64,000 nucleotides of DNA, from NCBI RefSeq assembly GCF_000067205.1, contig NC_010170.1, positions 1,550,001 through 1,614,000 of the forward strand. Reading direction: 5' to 3'. Shown one piece after another: positions 7,786 to 16,126 of this stretch. The stretch's first letter is position 1. Each line of letters starts with the position of its first letter. The position numbers and the translations under genes were made by a program. The notes below the pieces were generated by a model. It had not been told where the DNA came from and searched no databases. It saw only the letters and a list, made by a program, of their open reading frames with translations. Source of the DNA: Bordetella petrii. GTDB lineage: Bacteria > Pseudomonadota > Gammaproteobacteria > Burkholderiales > Burkholderiaceae_B.

Positions 7786-9633
7786 ATGCTCTCTCTGTTC
7801 CAGCGAAAACGGCCCGTGGTCGCTTCTGCTCCGTCGCCAGCGCCCTCCAACGACCTCCCGAAAGGGCGGCTGCGGCCCGAGTCGGCCGCCTCGCTGCTGG
7901 CGACACCGCGCCGGCAGAAGCTACTGGAACACATCTGGCAGCGCACGTCGCTGTCGCGCAAGCAGTTCGCCACCCTCTATCGCGCACCGCTGGAGCGCTA
8001 CGCCGAGCTGGTCCAGCGGTTTCCCGCCTCGGAGGCCCATCACCATGCGTACCCCGGCGGCATGCTGGACCACGGACTGGAGATCGTTGCCTACGCCCTC
8101 AAGCTGCGTCAATCGCACCTGCTCCCGGCCGGCAGCACCCCGGAGGACCAGGCCGCGCAATCCGAAGCCTGGACCGCCGCCGTCGCCTACGCGGCCTTGC
8201 TGCACGACGTCGGCAAGCTCGCCGTCGATCTCCACGTCGAGCTGGCCGACGGCAGCACGTGGCACCCTTGGCACGGCCCCCTGCGCCAGCCGTACCGCTT
8301 CCGCTACCGCGAGGACCGCGAGTACCGCCTCCATAGCGCCGCAACGGGCTTGCTCTACCGCCAACTGCTGGACGCCCAGCTTCTGGACTGGCTCAGTGGC
8401 TACCCCGCCCTTTGGGGGCCGTTGCTCTACGTCCTGGCTGGCCAGTACGAGCACGCCGGGGTGCTGGGCGAGCTGGTCGTGCAGGCCGACCGCGCCTCCG
8501 TCGCCCAAGATCTGGGCGGCGATCCGGCGCGCGCCATGGCCGCGCCCAAGCATGCGCTACAGCGCAAACTGCTGGACGGGTTGCGCTATCTGCTCAAGGA
8601 AGAGTTGAAGCTGAACCAGCCCGAGGCCTCTGATGGCTGGCTCACCGAGGACGCACTATGGCTGGTGAGCAAGACGGTTTCCGACAAGCTGCGCGCGCAT
8701 CTGCTGTCCCAAGGTATTGACGGCATTCCCGCGAACAACACCGCCGTGTTCAACGTGCTGCAGGATCACGGCATGTTGCATCCCACGACGGACGGCAAAG
8801 CAGTCTGGCGCGCGACCGTGACCAGCGCGACCGGGTGGTCCCACTCGTTCACTCTGTTGCGCCTCGCTCCCGCGCTGATATGGGAACCAGGCGAACGGCC
8901 CGTTCCTTTCGCTGGGACGGTGGCGATCGACGCCGTACCCAACGATAAGTCGGTCGCCCAGCCGGCAGCCGTCGCGGAAACGACCCAGGAAGGCCAAGAA
9001 GCGCCACCATGGGAAAGCAGCAGCGTCGCGGTACCGTCGCCCGCGACTCAAACAGTACCCGACGTGTTGGAGGACATGCTGGCGATGGTGGGAATGGGCA
9101 ATTCGTCCGGCACGCAGCAGGATGAGGAGGCCACCTCGCATGCGGCCGACGCAACACCATCCGAAGCCCCTATGCCAGCGATGGCTGCAGCTTCACCACC
9201 ATCGCCTGTGCCCCCGGCTGCGCCATCGTCCGCTACTGCGCAGCCATCCGGCGAGCATTTCATGGCATGGCTGAAGCAGGGAATCGTTTCGCGCCGGCTC
9301 ATCATCAATGATGCGAAAGCGCTCGTGCATACCGTGAGCGACACGGCTTACCTGGTCAGCCCAGGCGTGTTCCAGCGATACGCACGAGAGCACCCGCAGG
9401 TAGGCATGCTTGCTAAGCAAGAGAGCCAGCAGGATTGGCAATGGGTGCAAAAGCGTTTCGAGAAATTGCAGTTGCACCGCAAACACATCAATGGCCTAAA
9501 CGTCTGGGCGTGCTCCGTTACAGGATCGCGCAAGTCACGCCAGTTGCACGGCTATCTCCTTCGTGATCCGCTGCCCTTATTCGGCAAAGTACCGCCGAAT
9601 AATCCTTACTTGTCAATCTTGCAAAGCATTTAG
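7786..9633 (+). CDS. traI: MobH-type relaxase TraI of the ICE
   Basis: A 615-residue relaxase of the TraI_2/MobH class used by ICEclc- and SXT-related elements; it nicks the transfer origin and pilots the DNA strand. The N-terminal catalytic domain has an HD-hydrolase-like metal site: His85-87 (HHHAYPGG), His96 (MLDHGLE) and His140-Asp141 (LLHDVGK). A low-complexity Pro/Ala/Ser linker at about 400-490 joins it to a C-terminal TraI_2_C domain (GEHFMAWLKQGI ... VQKRFEKLQLHRK). It is transcribed divergently from prlF. It appears intact. Confidence 0.85.
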   Translation: MLSLFQRKRPVVASAPSPAPSNDLPKGRLRPESAASLLATPRRQKLLEHIWQRTSLSRKQFATLYRAPLERYAELVQRFPASEAHHHAYPGGMLDHGLEIVAYALKLRQSHLLPAGSTPEDQAAQSEAWTAAVAYAALLHDVGKLAVDLHVELADGSTWHPWHGPLRQPYRFRYREDREYRLHSAATGLLYRQLLDAQLLDWLSGYPALWGPLLYVLAGQYEHAGVLGELVVQADRASVAQDLGGDPARAMAAPKHALQRKLLDGLRYLLKEELKLNQPEASDGWLTEDALWLVSKTVSDKLRAHLLSQGIDGIPANNTAVFNVLQDHGMLHPTTDGKAVWRATVTSATGWSHSFTLLRLAPALIWEPGERPVPFAGTVAIDAVPNDKSVAQPAAVAETTQEGQEAPPWESSSVAVPSPATQTVPDVLEDMLAMVGMGNSSGTQQDEEATSHAADATPSEAPMPAMAAASPPSPVPPAAPSSATAQPSGEHFMAWLKQGIVSRRLIINDAKALVHTVSDTAYLVSPGVFQRYAREHPQVGMLAKQESQQDWQWVQKRFEKLQLHRKHINGLNVWACSVTGSRKSRQLHGYLLRDPLPLFGKVPPNNPYLSILQSI

Positions 9634-9956
9634 CGCGCAACAAGGAACAAATACGGTCTGCAACCCATGGAAGCGAATGAGATAAAGCAGCGGGTCAGAC
9701 GAGGAATAGATATCTTCATGAAAATATATGGGAAGCACGATGAGGATTAACCATTTCCTGCGCACTGTTTCACCGTCCAACAGGCCTAGCTGACTAATGT
9801 GCTGGGCCAGGGGTATTTGTTGATTGTGCGACCGACGCACGAGTGTTGGTTCAGGGCGATGGATACGTCGGCTGAGCACGTCGAAGCAGTGTTCTGTCGG
9901 TTCACGGTTGAGCCGACGGCAGGCCGGTGCTCTCAATTTTTTTTGACCATTTTCAC
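9634..9956. other. Intergenic scar, no recognisable gene
   Basis: About 320 bases between the relaxase and the DUF3363 fragment. A 107-codon frame on the minus strand (9613-9936) is open but matches no family I know and overlaps the relaxase end. Base use becomes more AT-rich here. It looks like rearranged junk at the edge of the conjugation module. Confidence 0.4.
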
Positions 9957-10118
9957 GACTTGAGCCGGCGTTATGCCGTCCTCGATGACGGCATGGAATT
10001 CAGCCTGGTGCCTTGGCGACCGGTGATTGAACAGCGGCTGGGGCAGCGGATCGTCGCGACGGCGCGTGGTGGCGGTGTGTCGTGGAAGATCGGGCGGCAG
10101 CGATCCTCCCAATCGTAG
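9957..10118 (+). pseudogene. C-terminal fragment of a DUF3363/VirD2-like relaxase
   Basis: About 50 codons ending at 10118 read DLSRRYAVLDDGMEFSLVPW, then a RPVIEQRLGQ segment and a GGGVSWKIGRQR ending. This is the characteristic end of the DUF3363 relaxases found in Tn4371-like ICEs and broad-host plasmids. Everything before the fragment is missing, so it is not functional. It suggests that a second mobile element with its own relaxase was once present here. Confidence 0.65.
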
Positions 10119-10147
10119 ATACTTGGCTTGCTTAGTCTCGGCGTTTT

Positions 10148-10726
10148 TTATTTAGGCTCTGGTCTTGTAAAACGGCTGGGGGATTTGCCGAATAGCTGTT
10201 TAAAGGCATGAGTAAATGCCGAAGGCGTGGAATAGCCAATTGTTAATGCCACCTCTGTCACTGTAATGTCTGACCTCAACATTTCAAGCGAGCCAAGAAG
10301 CCGCATGCGTTGTCGCCATGTGTGATACGGCAAACCCGTAGCCCGCAGGAAATGTCGAGTAAATGTACGTGACGACATGCGAGCAAGACCTGCGGACTCA
10401 TCGAGTGTATGGGCTAGATGTGGGGCGCTCTGAATTGTCAAGCAAACTTCAAGTAGTCTAGGTTCAGTAGGGAACGGCAGATTAAACGGGGCATCCGGCA
10501 GCGATTGCAACGAATCTAGCAGCACTTTAACCTTTCGTCCGTCTGCACCGTCTTCATCATACTTAACAGGTATAGATGTACAGCCGTGATGGATGAATGC
10601 ACGGACAAACTCATCCACCATTACCACCCGTGGCTCTTGATCTTGTATGGCTACAGCAGTTGGTTCGATATACAAACTTTCCAACTCGACCTCTTCGCCA
10701 ATCCATAGGGTATGAACACAGACCAC
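10148..10726 (-). pseudogene. AraC-family regulator, N-terminally truncated
   Basis: 192 codons keep part of a cupin-like sensor domain and the whole C-terminal AraC DNA-binding domain (two helix-turn-helix units, from SAGLARMSSRTFTRHF to TVTEVALTIGYSTPSAFTHAFKQLFG). Related regulators are about 260 residues long, and the first 65 or so residues that form the start of the cupin barrel are missing. The reading frame opens at the boundary with SDR-side DNA, so the gene was cut by a rearrangement. It may still make a DNA-binding protein. Base composition is lower in GC than the ICE core. Confidence 0.65.
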
Positions 10727-10802
10727 TTCGGATCGATCTGATTCATCGGTTTTTTAATCGTTAATCGCACCAACCACATGGGAATTGCTCCTTTCGAATG
10801 AT

Positions 10803-11570
10803 TTAAACAATGGTCATGCCGCCATCGGCTACAATCACGGCTCCTGTCACAAAGGAAGACTCATCCGATGCAAGGAAGAGAGCCACATTGGCAATCTCCT
10901 CCGGTTGCGCTCCCCGGCCAAGGGGAGTTGCTTCCGAAGCCACCTTATCCACTTCAGGGAGTAGATCTTCCATGGCCTTTGTCATCAGTGTGATGACATA
11001 CCCCGGAGCGATGGCATTGGCCCGAATTCCCTTTTTAGCATACGTAGCAGCCAGATGTCGGGTAAAGGAGATAATGGCTCCTTTGGAAGCGGTGTAGGAA
11101 GGTCCCCCCGGGCTGTTAATCAGACCCGCCGTAGATGATGTGTTGATGATTGTTCCGCCGCCCGCTTTGAGAAGCTCGGGAATTCCGTACTTCACCACAA
11201 GAAACATGCCTTTCGTGTTCACATTTTGGATCTTTTCCCACTCTTCCACACTGAGCTCATGGGCTAGAATCATGAAATTTTTATGGGCAATGCCTGCGTT
11301 ATTGTACAACGTGGTCAGTTTTCCAAAAGTATCCACCGTTTTTTGGATGGCCCCCTTCACCTGCTCTTCATTGGAGACATCGCAGCGGATGGCGATGGCT
11401 TCACCCCCTGTCTCTTTTACAAGACGAGCCGTCTCTTCAATCCCCTTTTCGTCTACATCAACCACGGCCACTTTTGCTCCTTCACGGGCAAAAACCACTG
11501 CGGCAGCCCGCCCTTGTCCCCCAGCGGCCCCGGTAATGAAAGCCACCTTGTTTTCCAATCGTTTCGTCAT
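10803..11570 (-). CDS. Short-chain dehydrogenase/reductase (SDR)
   Basis: A 255-residue classical SDR. It has the cofactor-binding TGAAGGQG near residue 12, Asp in VVDVDEKG (suggesting NAD preference), NNAG at about 90, a catalytic serine in NTSS and the YTASK active site. The start at 11570 is chosen because AGAGGAAAG stands 6 bases before it; the longer frame from 11600 has no such site. It follows a ring-hydroxylating dioxygenase beta gene on the same strand, so a cis-dihydrodiol dehydrogenase role is plausible but not shown. Base and codon use are AT-rich and the Shine-Dalgarno sites are strong, unlike the surrounding ICE, which suggests transfer from a Firmicute-like donor. Confidence 0.8.
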   Translation of the reverse strand: MTKRLENKVAFITGAAGGQGRAAAVVFAREGAKVAVVDVDEKGIEETARLVKETGGEAIAIRCDVSNEEQVKGAIQKTVDTFGKLTTLYNNAGIAHKNFMILAHELSVEEWEKIQNVNTKGMFLVVKYGIPELLKAGGGTIINTSSTAGLINSPGGPSYTASKGAIISFTRHLAATYAKKGIRANAIAPGYVITLMTKAMEDLLPEVDKVASEATPLGRGAQPEEIANVALFLASDESSFVTGAVIVADGGMTIV

Positions 11571-11621
11571 TTTTTCTTTCCTCTTTAAACTTTTTTTCAT
11601 CCATATATAGGTTAAGAACCC

Positions 11622-11639
11622 CAGGGGGCTATCCCCCTG
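11622..11639 (-). terminator. Intercistronic hairpin between dioxygenase beta and SDR genes
   Basis: A 7-bp perfect stem CAGGGGG/CCCCCTG with a 4-base loop lies between the beta-subunit stop and the SDR start. There is no clear T-run on the minus strand, so it may be an attenuator or processing site and not a full terminator. Confidence 0.4.
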
Positions 11640-11651
11640 AAAACATAGTTT

Positions 11652-12170
11652 TTAGAAAAAGACCGCCAGGTTATCCATTCCCAGGGTGCTTTGGTCCAGC
11701 AAAATCTTCCTGGACTTAAGCTTTAACCCTTGTTCCGTTCGAATCAGCGTATCATTGCGGACGCAAGTCATGAGATAGTAATCGGGTTCATTACTACGGC
11801 TCCGAGCTAACAGCAGGTAACTCCTTACCTTCCATTCATTCTCCGTCTCCTGCTCGATACGCACATTGTCGATAAACCTCCGCGTCCGGGAAGGAGGATC
11901 TTCCGCCCAGGCAAATTCCGTCTCCAATCGTTCAACGCGTTTCTTCAAGGAGGCATAATTCTCCTCGAAGTGATACATGTTCTCCACAAAACCCTCTCCG
12001 TGAACGCGCTCCCGCGTTGTCCGGATGGGCATCACGTAGCGAATCTCCTGACACAACATGGATAACCATGCCCGGAAATCCCCATTGTCCAAAACCTCAG
12101 CTTCTTTTTGCAAAAAATCTAAGACTTCGAAATAGGTGGGATCCCCCAACTTAATACTGGTAGCCTGCAT
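11652..12170 (-). CDS. Aromatic-ring-hydroxylating dioxygenase, beta subunit
   Basis: A 172-residue small subunit (PF00866 type). It opens with the usual helical segment (VLDFLQKEAEVLDNGDFRAWLSML) followed by RYVMPIRTTRERV, TRRFIDNVRIE and LKSRKILLDQSTLGMDNLAVFF, typical of Rieske dioxygenase beta chains. Beta subunits support the alpha3beta3 structure and lack redox centres. The start at 12170 follows AAAGGAGGAG at good spacing; a GTG at 12176 abuts that site. Its alpha-subunit partner directly upstream is reduced to a stub by the IS91-like element, so the enzyme cannot be active from this locus. AT-rich like the SDR gene. Confidence 0.85.
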   Translation of the reverse strand: MQATSIKLGDPTYFEVLDFLQKEAEVLDNGDFRAWLSMLCQEIRYVMPIRTTRERVHGEGFVENMYHFEENYASLKKRVERLETEFAWAEDPPSRTRRFIDNVRIEQETENEWKVRSYLLLARSRSNEPDYYLMTCVRNDTLIRTEQGLKLKSRKILLDQSTLGMDNLAVFF

Positions 12171-12212
12171 TTTCACTCCTCCTTTACAATTTTTACAATG
12201 CGTTGTAGAGGA

Positions 12213-12525
12213 TTATTCGGACATCAACTTTTCCCATTGGCGCCAAATGTTCAATTGGTTCGCCTCGCTGTAGTCCCCCTGATAAACGGTACCGGGACCC
12301 GGCCAATCCCCTTGCTCTGGCTTACGGTCAATGCCCATGCGATAAATAAACTTCAGATTCCTCGATGCGATGTATCCTTTCGTAACCCGGGTAATGCCCT
12401 TCCACATTTCCGCATCATCCTGCTCCAGCATGCCGCTCGTGCCAAAGGTGCGCACATAAGTCTCCCTGGCCAACGCCTTCCACTCGTCGGAAGCCTCTTT
12501 TTCAGTGAGGACCCAGGAGAAGACC
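12213..12525 (-). pseudogene. Ring-hydroxylating dioxygenase alpha subunit, C-terminal stub
   Basis: About 100 codons remain, ending with the family-typical SEANQLNIWRQWEKLMSE. The Rieske domain and the catalytic iron site, more than three quarters of the protein, are gone. The break at 12525/12526 is the outer end of an IS91-like element. An open frame inside that element runs outward and continues in frame into this stub, so a fusion of up to 172 residues starting at 12731 could be made but would have no catalytic centre. Confidence 0.8.
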
Positions 12526-12603
12526 ACGGATAGGAAATTCAACCGCATGAGGCCAAGTATGACGGATAGGAAATTCAACCGCATGAGGCCAAGTATGGCA
12601 CGA
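12526..12603 (+). repeat. Two nested IS91-like end fragments (36 bp and 42 bp)
   Basis: The terminal motif ACGGATAGGAAATTC occurs at 12526, 12562 and 12604. The first two copies are cut after 36 and 42 bases, each exactly where the next copy begins; the third opens the full element. This is what repeated insertion of the same end into itself would leave. Confidence 0.9.
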
Positions 12604-14357
12604 ACGGATAGGAAATTCAACCGCATGAGGCCAAGTATGGCACGAGTTTTGGGCCTCGAAACACGTTCGGCCAAGGAAGGTTGAGCGCTCGCTTGCCGCT
12701 CAATGGCAAGAGCTTGGGAGGCAGTATGCATTTGGGCCTGGCGCGCGTGCAGCTGCTTCCCCGCAGCGATGGATACCGCCGCTTCACTGGGTCACCAATT
12801 GACGCGCTGGTCTACCTCGTCGGGTTGAGCTGCCAGATCCCAATCCGGCTCGCCTTGCGCACCATCATCCACCGGCGCGTCGCAGCCCTCCCACAGCGGT
12901 GGCCCGCGTGCCGGGGTGATGTGCGGGGGGGCAGACTCCACCCCGATGTGGTTCAGGATGTGGCGGATTTCGGCGCTGTGGGTGATGAAGGCAATGATGC
13001 GCATCTGCCCACCGCACATGGGGCACAGCAGCGGAAATGCCTCGTAGATGCGGGCAATCAGCACCGCCCACAAGTAATGCGCCGCTCGCTTCGGGCGTGC
13101 TTCAGGTTCGGGTGTGGGTGTGGCCGCGTTGCCCGGCGCCGCCACCCCAGGTACGCCCGCGCCAGGTTGTGCAGTCTCCACCGTGGCTGGTTGCGACGCA
13201 GCAGGCTGGGCCAGCGCCGTTACCGCCGCCCTGAGCGGCGAGTTGGGTGCCAGCACACCAAAGTAGCGGTGCCGGTGGGTGCGTGGCGGTGGCACCAGCG
13301 CGGCGATGCGGTCGATCAGCTCCAGCGGTGTGAGGTGCAGCTCATCAACCTTGGCACCGCGCTTGTCGCTGGTGGGTTCGCTGCGCTGCTTGCCGCAGCG
13401 GTACACCAGTTTGCTTCCCTCTTTGCGCAGCCTGTCCATCGCAAAGGGTGGGCGGGCGCAATAGCGCAAGAGCCGCTCAAGGCCTGGACGGTCGTGGGAT
13501 TCAATGCACACCCCGGCATCCACCGAGAAACCGCTGTGTTTGTACCCCAGCATCTCTTTTGCCTCGAAGTTCTCCAGCAGCCCACGGCCCACAAAGGCGC
13601 GCAGGATACGTTTTTGCAGTGTGGTCTGCACTTGTGCCACGGGTGTCGCATCGATGCCGGTGGCAGGGTGGAATACGACACCTGACGCAGAGACTTGCAT
13701 TGCGGCATCAGCGCTGCCCTCGCCTGCCACCTCCTCAAACACCCCGTCCACCACACAGACGTGGAAGTGGACGTGTTCGTTCAGGCTGGAGCCGAACCTG
13801 TGGATGAAGGCCACTGCGCCGATGTGCAGGCTTTCCTTGTCTGCATTGGCCGCGCCAATGCAGTGCGCCTGCAGGCTTTGCGCAATCACCCGCAGGAAGA
13901 TGCGCAGCACCATATTGAGCACTGGCCCGTCGCGCTGCATGAAGTAACGAAGCCGCTTGGGAACCGACAGCACCCACTGGCGCACCGGCAGGCGGGGGAA
14001 TACGTGATCGTTCAGGTGCGCTGCTGTCTCCACCATGCGCCGGGTGGTGCACGAGGGGCAGACTCCCCGGCCTTTGCAGGAGAAGGCTACAAAGTAGTCG
14101 TGCCCACAGTCGCCGCAGCGAGCGCGGGCAAAGCCATGGGCAAAGATGCCGCACTCAAGATACTTGGCAAACGCTTTGCGCACGAAGGGCTTGGGGGTGT
14201 GGTGGTCGCCCTGGCCGTCGAACTGACCCGCGCTGGCCAACTCTAGCCAGGTCTCGTAGTGCTCGGCTACCGTTTGGTACAGCAGCGTGCGTTCGGGGTG
14301 GCGTGGGTTGTAGAGCTTGGGCTTGGAAGTGGCTGACATGAATGCTGTACAAATGCA
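12604..14357 (-). mobile_element. IS91/ISCR-like element, full copy A
   Basis: The element starts with ACGGATAGGAAATTC on the side downstream of the transposase gene, which in IS91/ISCR elements is the ori end. Two inverted repeats lie near it (GAGGCC/GGCCTC and CTTGCC/GGCAAG). Similarity to copy D stops at 14357, so the ter end is there or slightly beyond. There is no target duplication and no long terminal inverted repeat, as expected for rolling-circle transposition. The middle of its transposase gene differs from the other copies while both flanks are the same. Confidence 0.8.
12792..14339 (-). CDS. IS91-family (ISCR-like) rolling-circle transposase, copy A
   Basis: 515 residues, HUH-type transposase. 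It has an N-terminal zinc-binding region with two CxxC pairs (CGDCGHDYF, CPSCTT), the metal-binding HUH motif in NEHVHFHVCVVDG, and a candidate catalytic tyrosine in LLRYCARPPF. A C-terminal Pro/Ala-rich stretch and two further CxxC-like motifs (CPMCGG) follow. The start at 14339 (MSATSKPK) matches copy D; a longer frame upstream lies outside the shared element. Beyond its TGA stop the same frame stays open to the element end. Copy A differs from copies B and D between about 13226 and 14045 only. Confidence 0.85.
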   Translation of the reverse strand: MSATSKPKLYNPRHPERTLLYQTVAEHYETWLELASAGQFDGQGDHHTPKPFVRKAFAKYLECGIFAHGFARARCGDCGHDYFVAFSCKGRGVCPSCTTRRMVETAAHLNDHVFPRLPVRQWVLSVPKRLRYFMQRDGPVLNMVLRIFLRVIAQSLQAHCIGAANADKESLHIGAVAFIHRFGSSLNEHVHFHVCVVDGVFEEVAGEGSADAAMQVSASGVVFHPATGIDATPVAQVQTTLQKRILRAFVGRGLLENFEAKEMLGYKHSGFSVDAGVCIESHDRPGLERLLRYCARPPFAMDRLRKEGSKLVYRCGKQRSEPTSDKRGAKVDELHLTPLELIDRIAALVPPPRTHRHRYFGVLAPNSPLRAAVTALAQPAASQPATVETAQPGAGVPGVAAPGNAATPTPEPEARPKRAAHYLWAVLIARIYEAFPLLCPMCGGQMRIIAFITHSAEIRHILNHIGVESAPPHITPARGPPLWEGCDAPVDDGAQGEPDWDLAAQPDEVDQRVNW

Positions 14358-14394
14358 CAGTATTCTGCGGCGATTGTTTGGGTACGCAAAGCAC

Positions 14395-14424
14395 AAGGCC
14401 CGAACCGTCGCCAGTTCGGGCCTT
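14395..14424 (-). terminator. Hairpin downstream of the lipoamide dehydrogenase remnant
   Basis: An 11-bp perfect stem AAGGCCCGAAC/GTTCGGGCCTT with an 8-base loop lies just after the lpd stop codon on the minus strand. The T-run is weak, so efficiency is uncertain. Confidence 0.6.
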
Positions 14425-14447
14425 GTCAGGGTAGCTTGGCTGCGGAC

Positions 14448-15800
14448 TTACTTGCGCGCAGGCGGCACATCCGTGCAGCTGCCATGCGCCACTTCCGCCG
14501 CCATGCCGATGCTCTCGCCCAGCGTCGGATGCGGGTGGATGGTCTTGCCGATGTCCACTGCGTCCGCACCCATCTCGATAGCCAGCGCGATCTCTCCGAT
14601 CATGTCGCCCGCGTGGGTGCCGACCATGCCACCGCCCAAGATCTTGCCGTGGCCCCGGCCAGCATGGCCGTCTCCTGATCCTGCTTCGGGGCTGTCGTCG
14701 AACAGCAGCTTGGTGACGCCTTCATCGCGGCCGTTGGCAATGGCGCGGCCCGAGGCACTCCACGGGAACAGGCCCTTCTTGACCTTGATGCCCTGGGCCT
14801 TGGCCTGGTCTTCGGTGAGGCCGACCCACGCCACTTCGGGGTCGGTGTAGGCCACGCTGGGGATCACGCGGGCATTGAAGGCGGCGCTGGCCAGCTCCTT
14901 GTTGCCTTGCAGTTCACCGGCAATCACTTCCGCCGCCACATGCGCCTCGTGCACCGCCTTGTGCGCCAGCATGGGCTGGCCGACGATGTCGCCGATGGCG
15001 AAGATGTGCGGCACGTTGGTGCGCATCTGGATGTCGACGTTGATGAAGCCGCGGTCTGTGACGGCCACGCCGGCCTTTTCAGCGGCAATCTTCTTGCCGT
15101 TGGGCGTGCGGCCCACGGCCTGCAGCACGAGGTCGTACATCTGGGGCGCGGGGGCGGTCCCACCCTCTTCCGCTGCGGCAAACGTCACCTCAATGCCTTC
15201 GGGTGTGGCCTTGGCGCCCACCGTCTTGGTCTTGAGCATGATGTTGTCGAAGCGCTTGGCGTTCATCTTTTGCCAGATTTTGACCAGGTCGCGGTCGGCG
15301 CCCTGCATCAGGCCGTCCATCATCTCGACCACGTCCAGGCGCGCGCCCAGCGTGCTGTACACCGTGCCCATTTCCAGGCCGATGATGCCGCCGCCCAGGA
15401 TCAGCATGCGTTTGGGCACTTCCTTGAGCGCCAGGGCGCCGGTGGAGTCGACCACGCGCGGATCGTCGGGCATGAAGGGCAGGCGCACGGCCTGGCTGCC
15501 GGCGGCGATGATGGCTTTTTTGAAAGCGATGACCTTCTTGGTGCCGGTTTTGTCCTGGCCGGTGCCGGTGGTTTCTTCCACTTCAAGGTGGTTGGCACCG
15601 ACGAAAGCGCCGTAGCCGCGCACCGTGGTCACCTTGCGCATCTTGGCCATCTGGGCCAGGCCGCCGGTGAGTTTGCCGATGACCTTTTCCTTGTGGCCGC
15701 GCAGCTTGTCGATGTTGACCACCGGTGCGCCAAAGTCCACGCCCAGGTCGGCCATGTGGCTGACCTCGTCCATGACGGCCGCCACATGCAGCAGCGCTTT
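14448..15800 (-). pseudogene. lpdA: Dihydrolipoyl dehydrogenase, N-terminally deleted
   Basis: About 450 codons of an E3-type flavoprotein remain: the central NAD-binding fold (LILGGGIIGLEMGTVYS), the second FAD contact (IFAIGDIVGQPMLAHKAVHEA) and the C-terminal dimer domain with the active-site HPHPTLGES. The N-terminal FAD-binding fold and the redox-active cysteine pair are missing; homology begins abruptly at KALLHVAAVMDEV. The gene is joined at 15800/15801, out of frame, to a truncated thioesterase gene. A small Gly-rich insertion (about eight residues near EAGSGDGHAGRGHG) also disturbs a normally conserved stretch. It cannot be a working dehydrogenase. Confidence 0.8.
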
Positions 15801-16108
15801 ACGTGACGGGCCGCACCGCTGCGCACGTCCTCGGCAAGCACTTTCACACCCACTTCCATCGACGAGCGGCCGGTATGGTTGATGCTGGCCAGAAAGGTCA
15901 CGAGCTCGCCGACATGAATGGGTTCGCGAAACACCACCTGATCGACGCTGCGCGTCACCACATACTGACCCGACCAGCGGCTGGCGCAGGCGTAAGCTAC
16001 CTGATCGAGCAGCTTAAGAATCGTGCCGCCATGAACATTGCCTGCGAAGTTGACTGTGTCTGGTGTCATCAGCACGGTCATCGCGGTCTGGTGGCGCGGC
16101 AGGTCCAT
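15801..16108 (-). pseudogene. Acyl-CoA thioesterase (hotdog fold), C-terminally deleted
   Basis: About 102 codons show the hotdog-fold thioesterase pattern of the YciA/BACH type: MTPDTVNFAGNVHGGTILKLLDQVAY with the catalytic Asn/His/Gly region, then VVTRSVDQVVFREPIHVGE and EVGVKVLAEDVRSG. The protein should continue with another 30-60 residues, but at 15800 the DNA switches to the middle of lpdA in another frame. The stop codon 26 bases upstream of the gor stop region separates it from gor, which is transcribed ahead of it on the same strand. Confidence 0.75.
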
Positions 16109-16126
16109 CGGCTTGAGTCGGGCCGC

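Noticed and set aside
9613..9936. A 107-codon minus-strand gene after the relaxase
   Set aside because: It overlaps the relaxase end, has no ribosome-binding site and matches no family.
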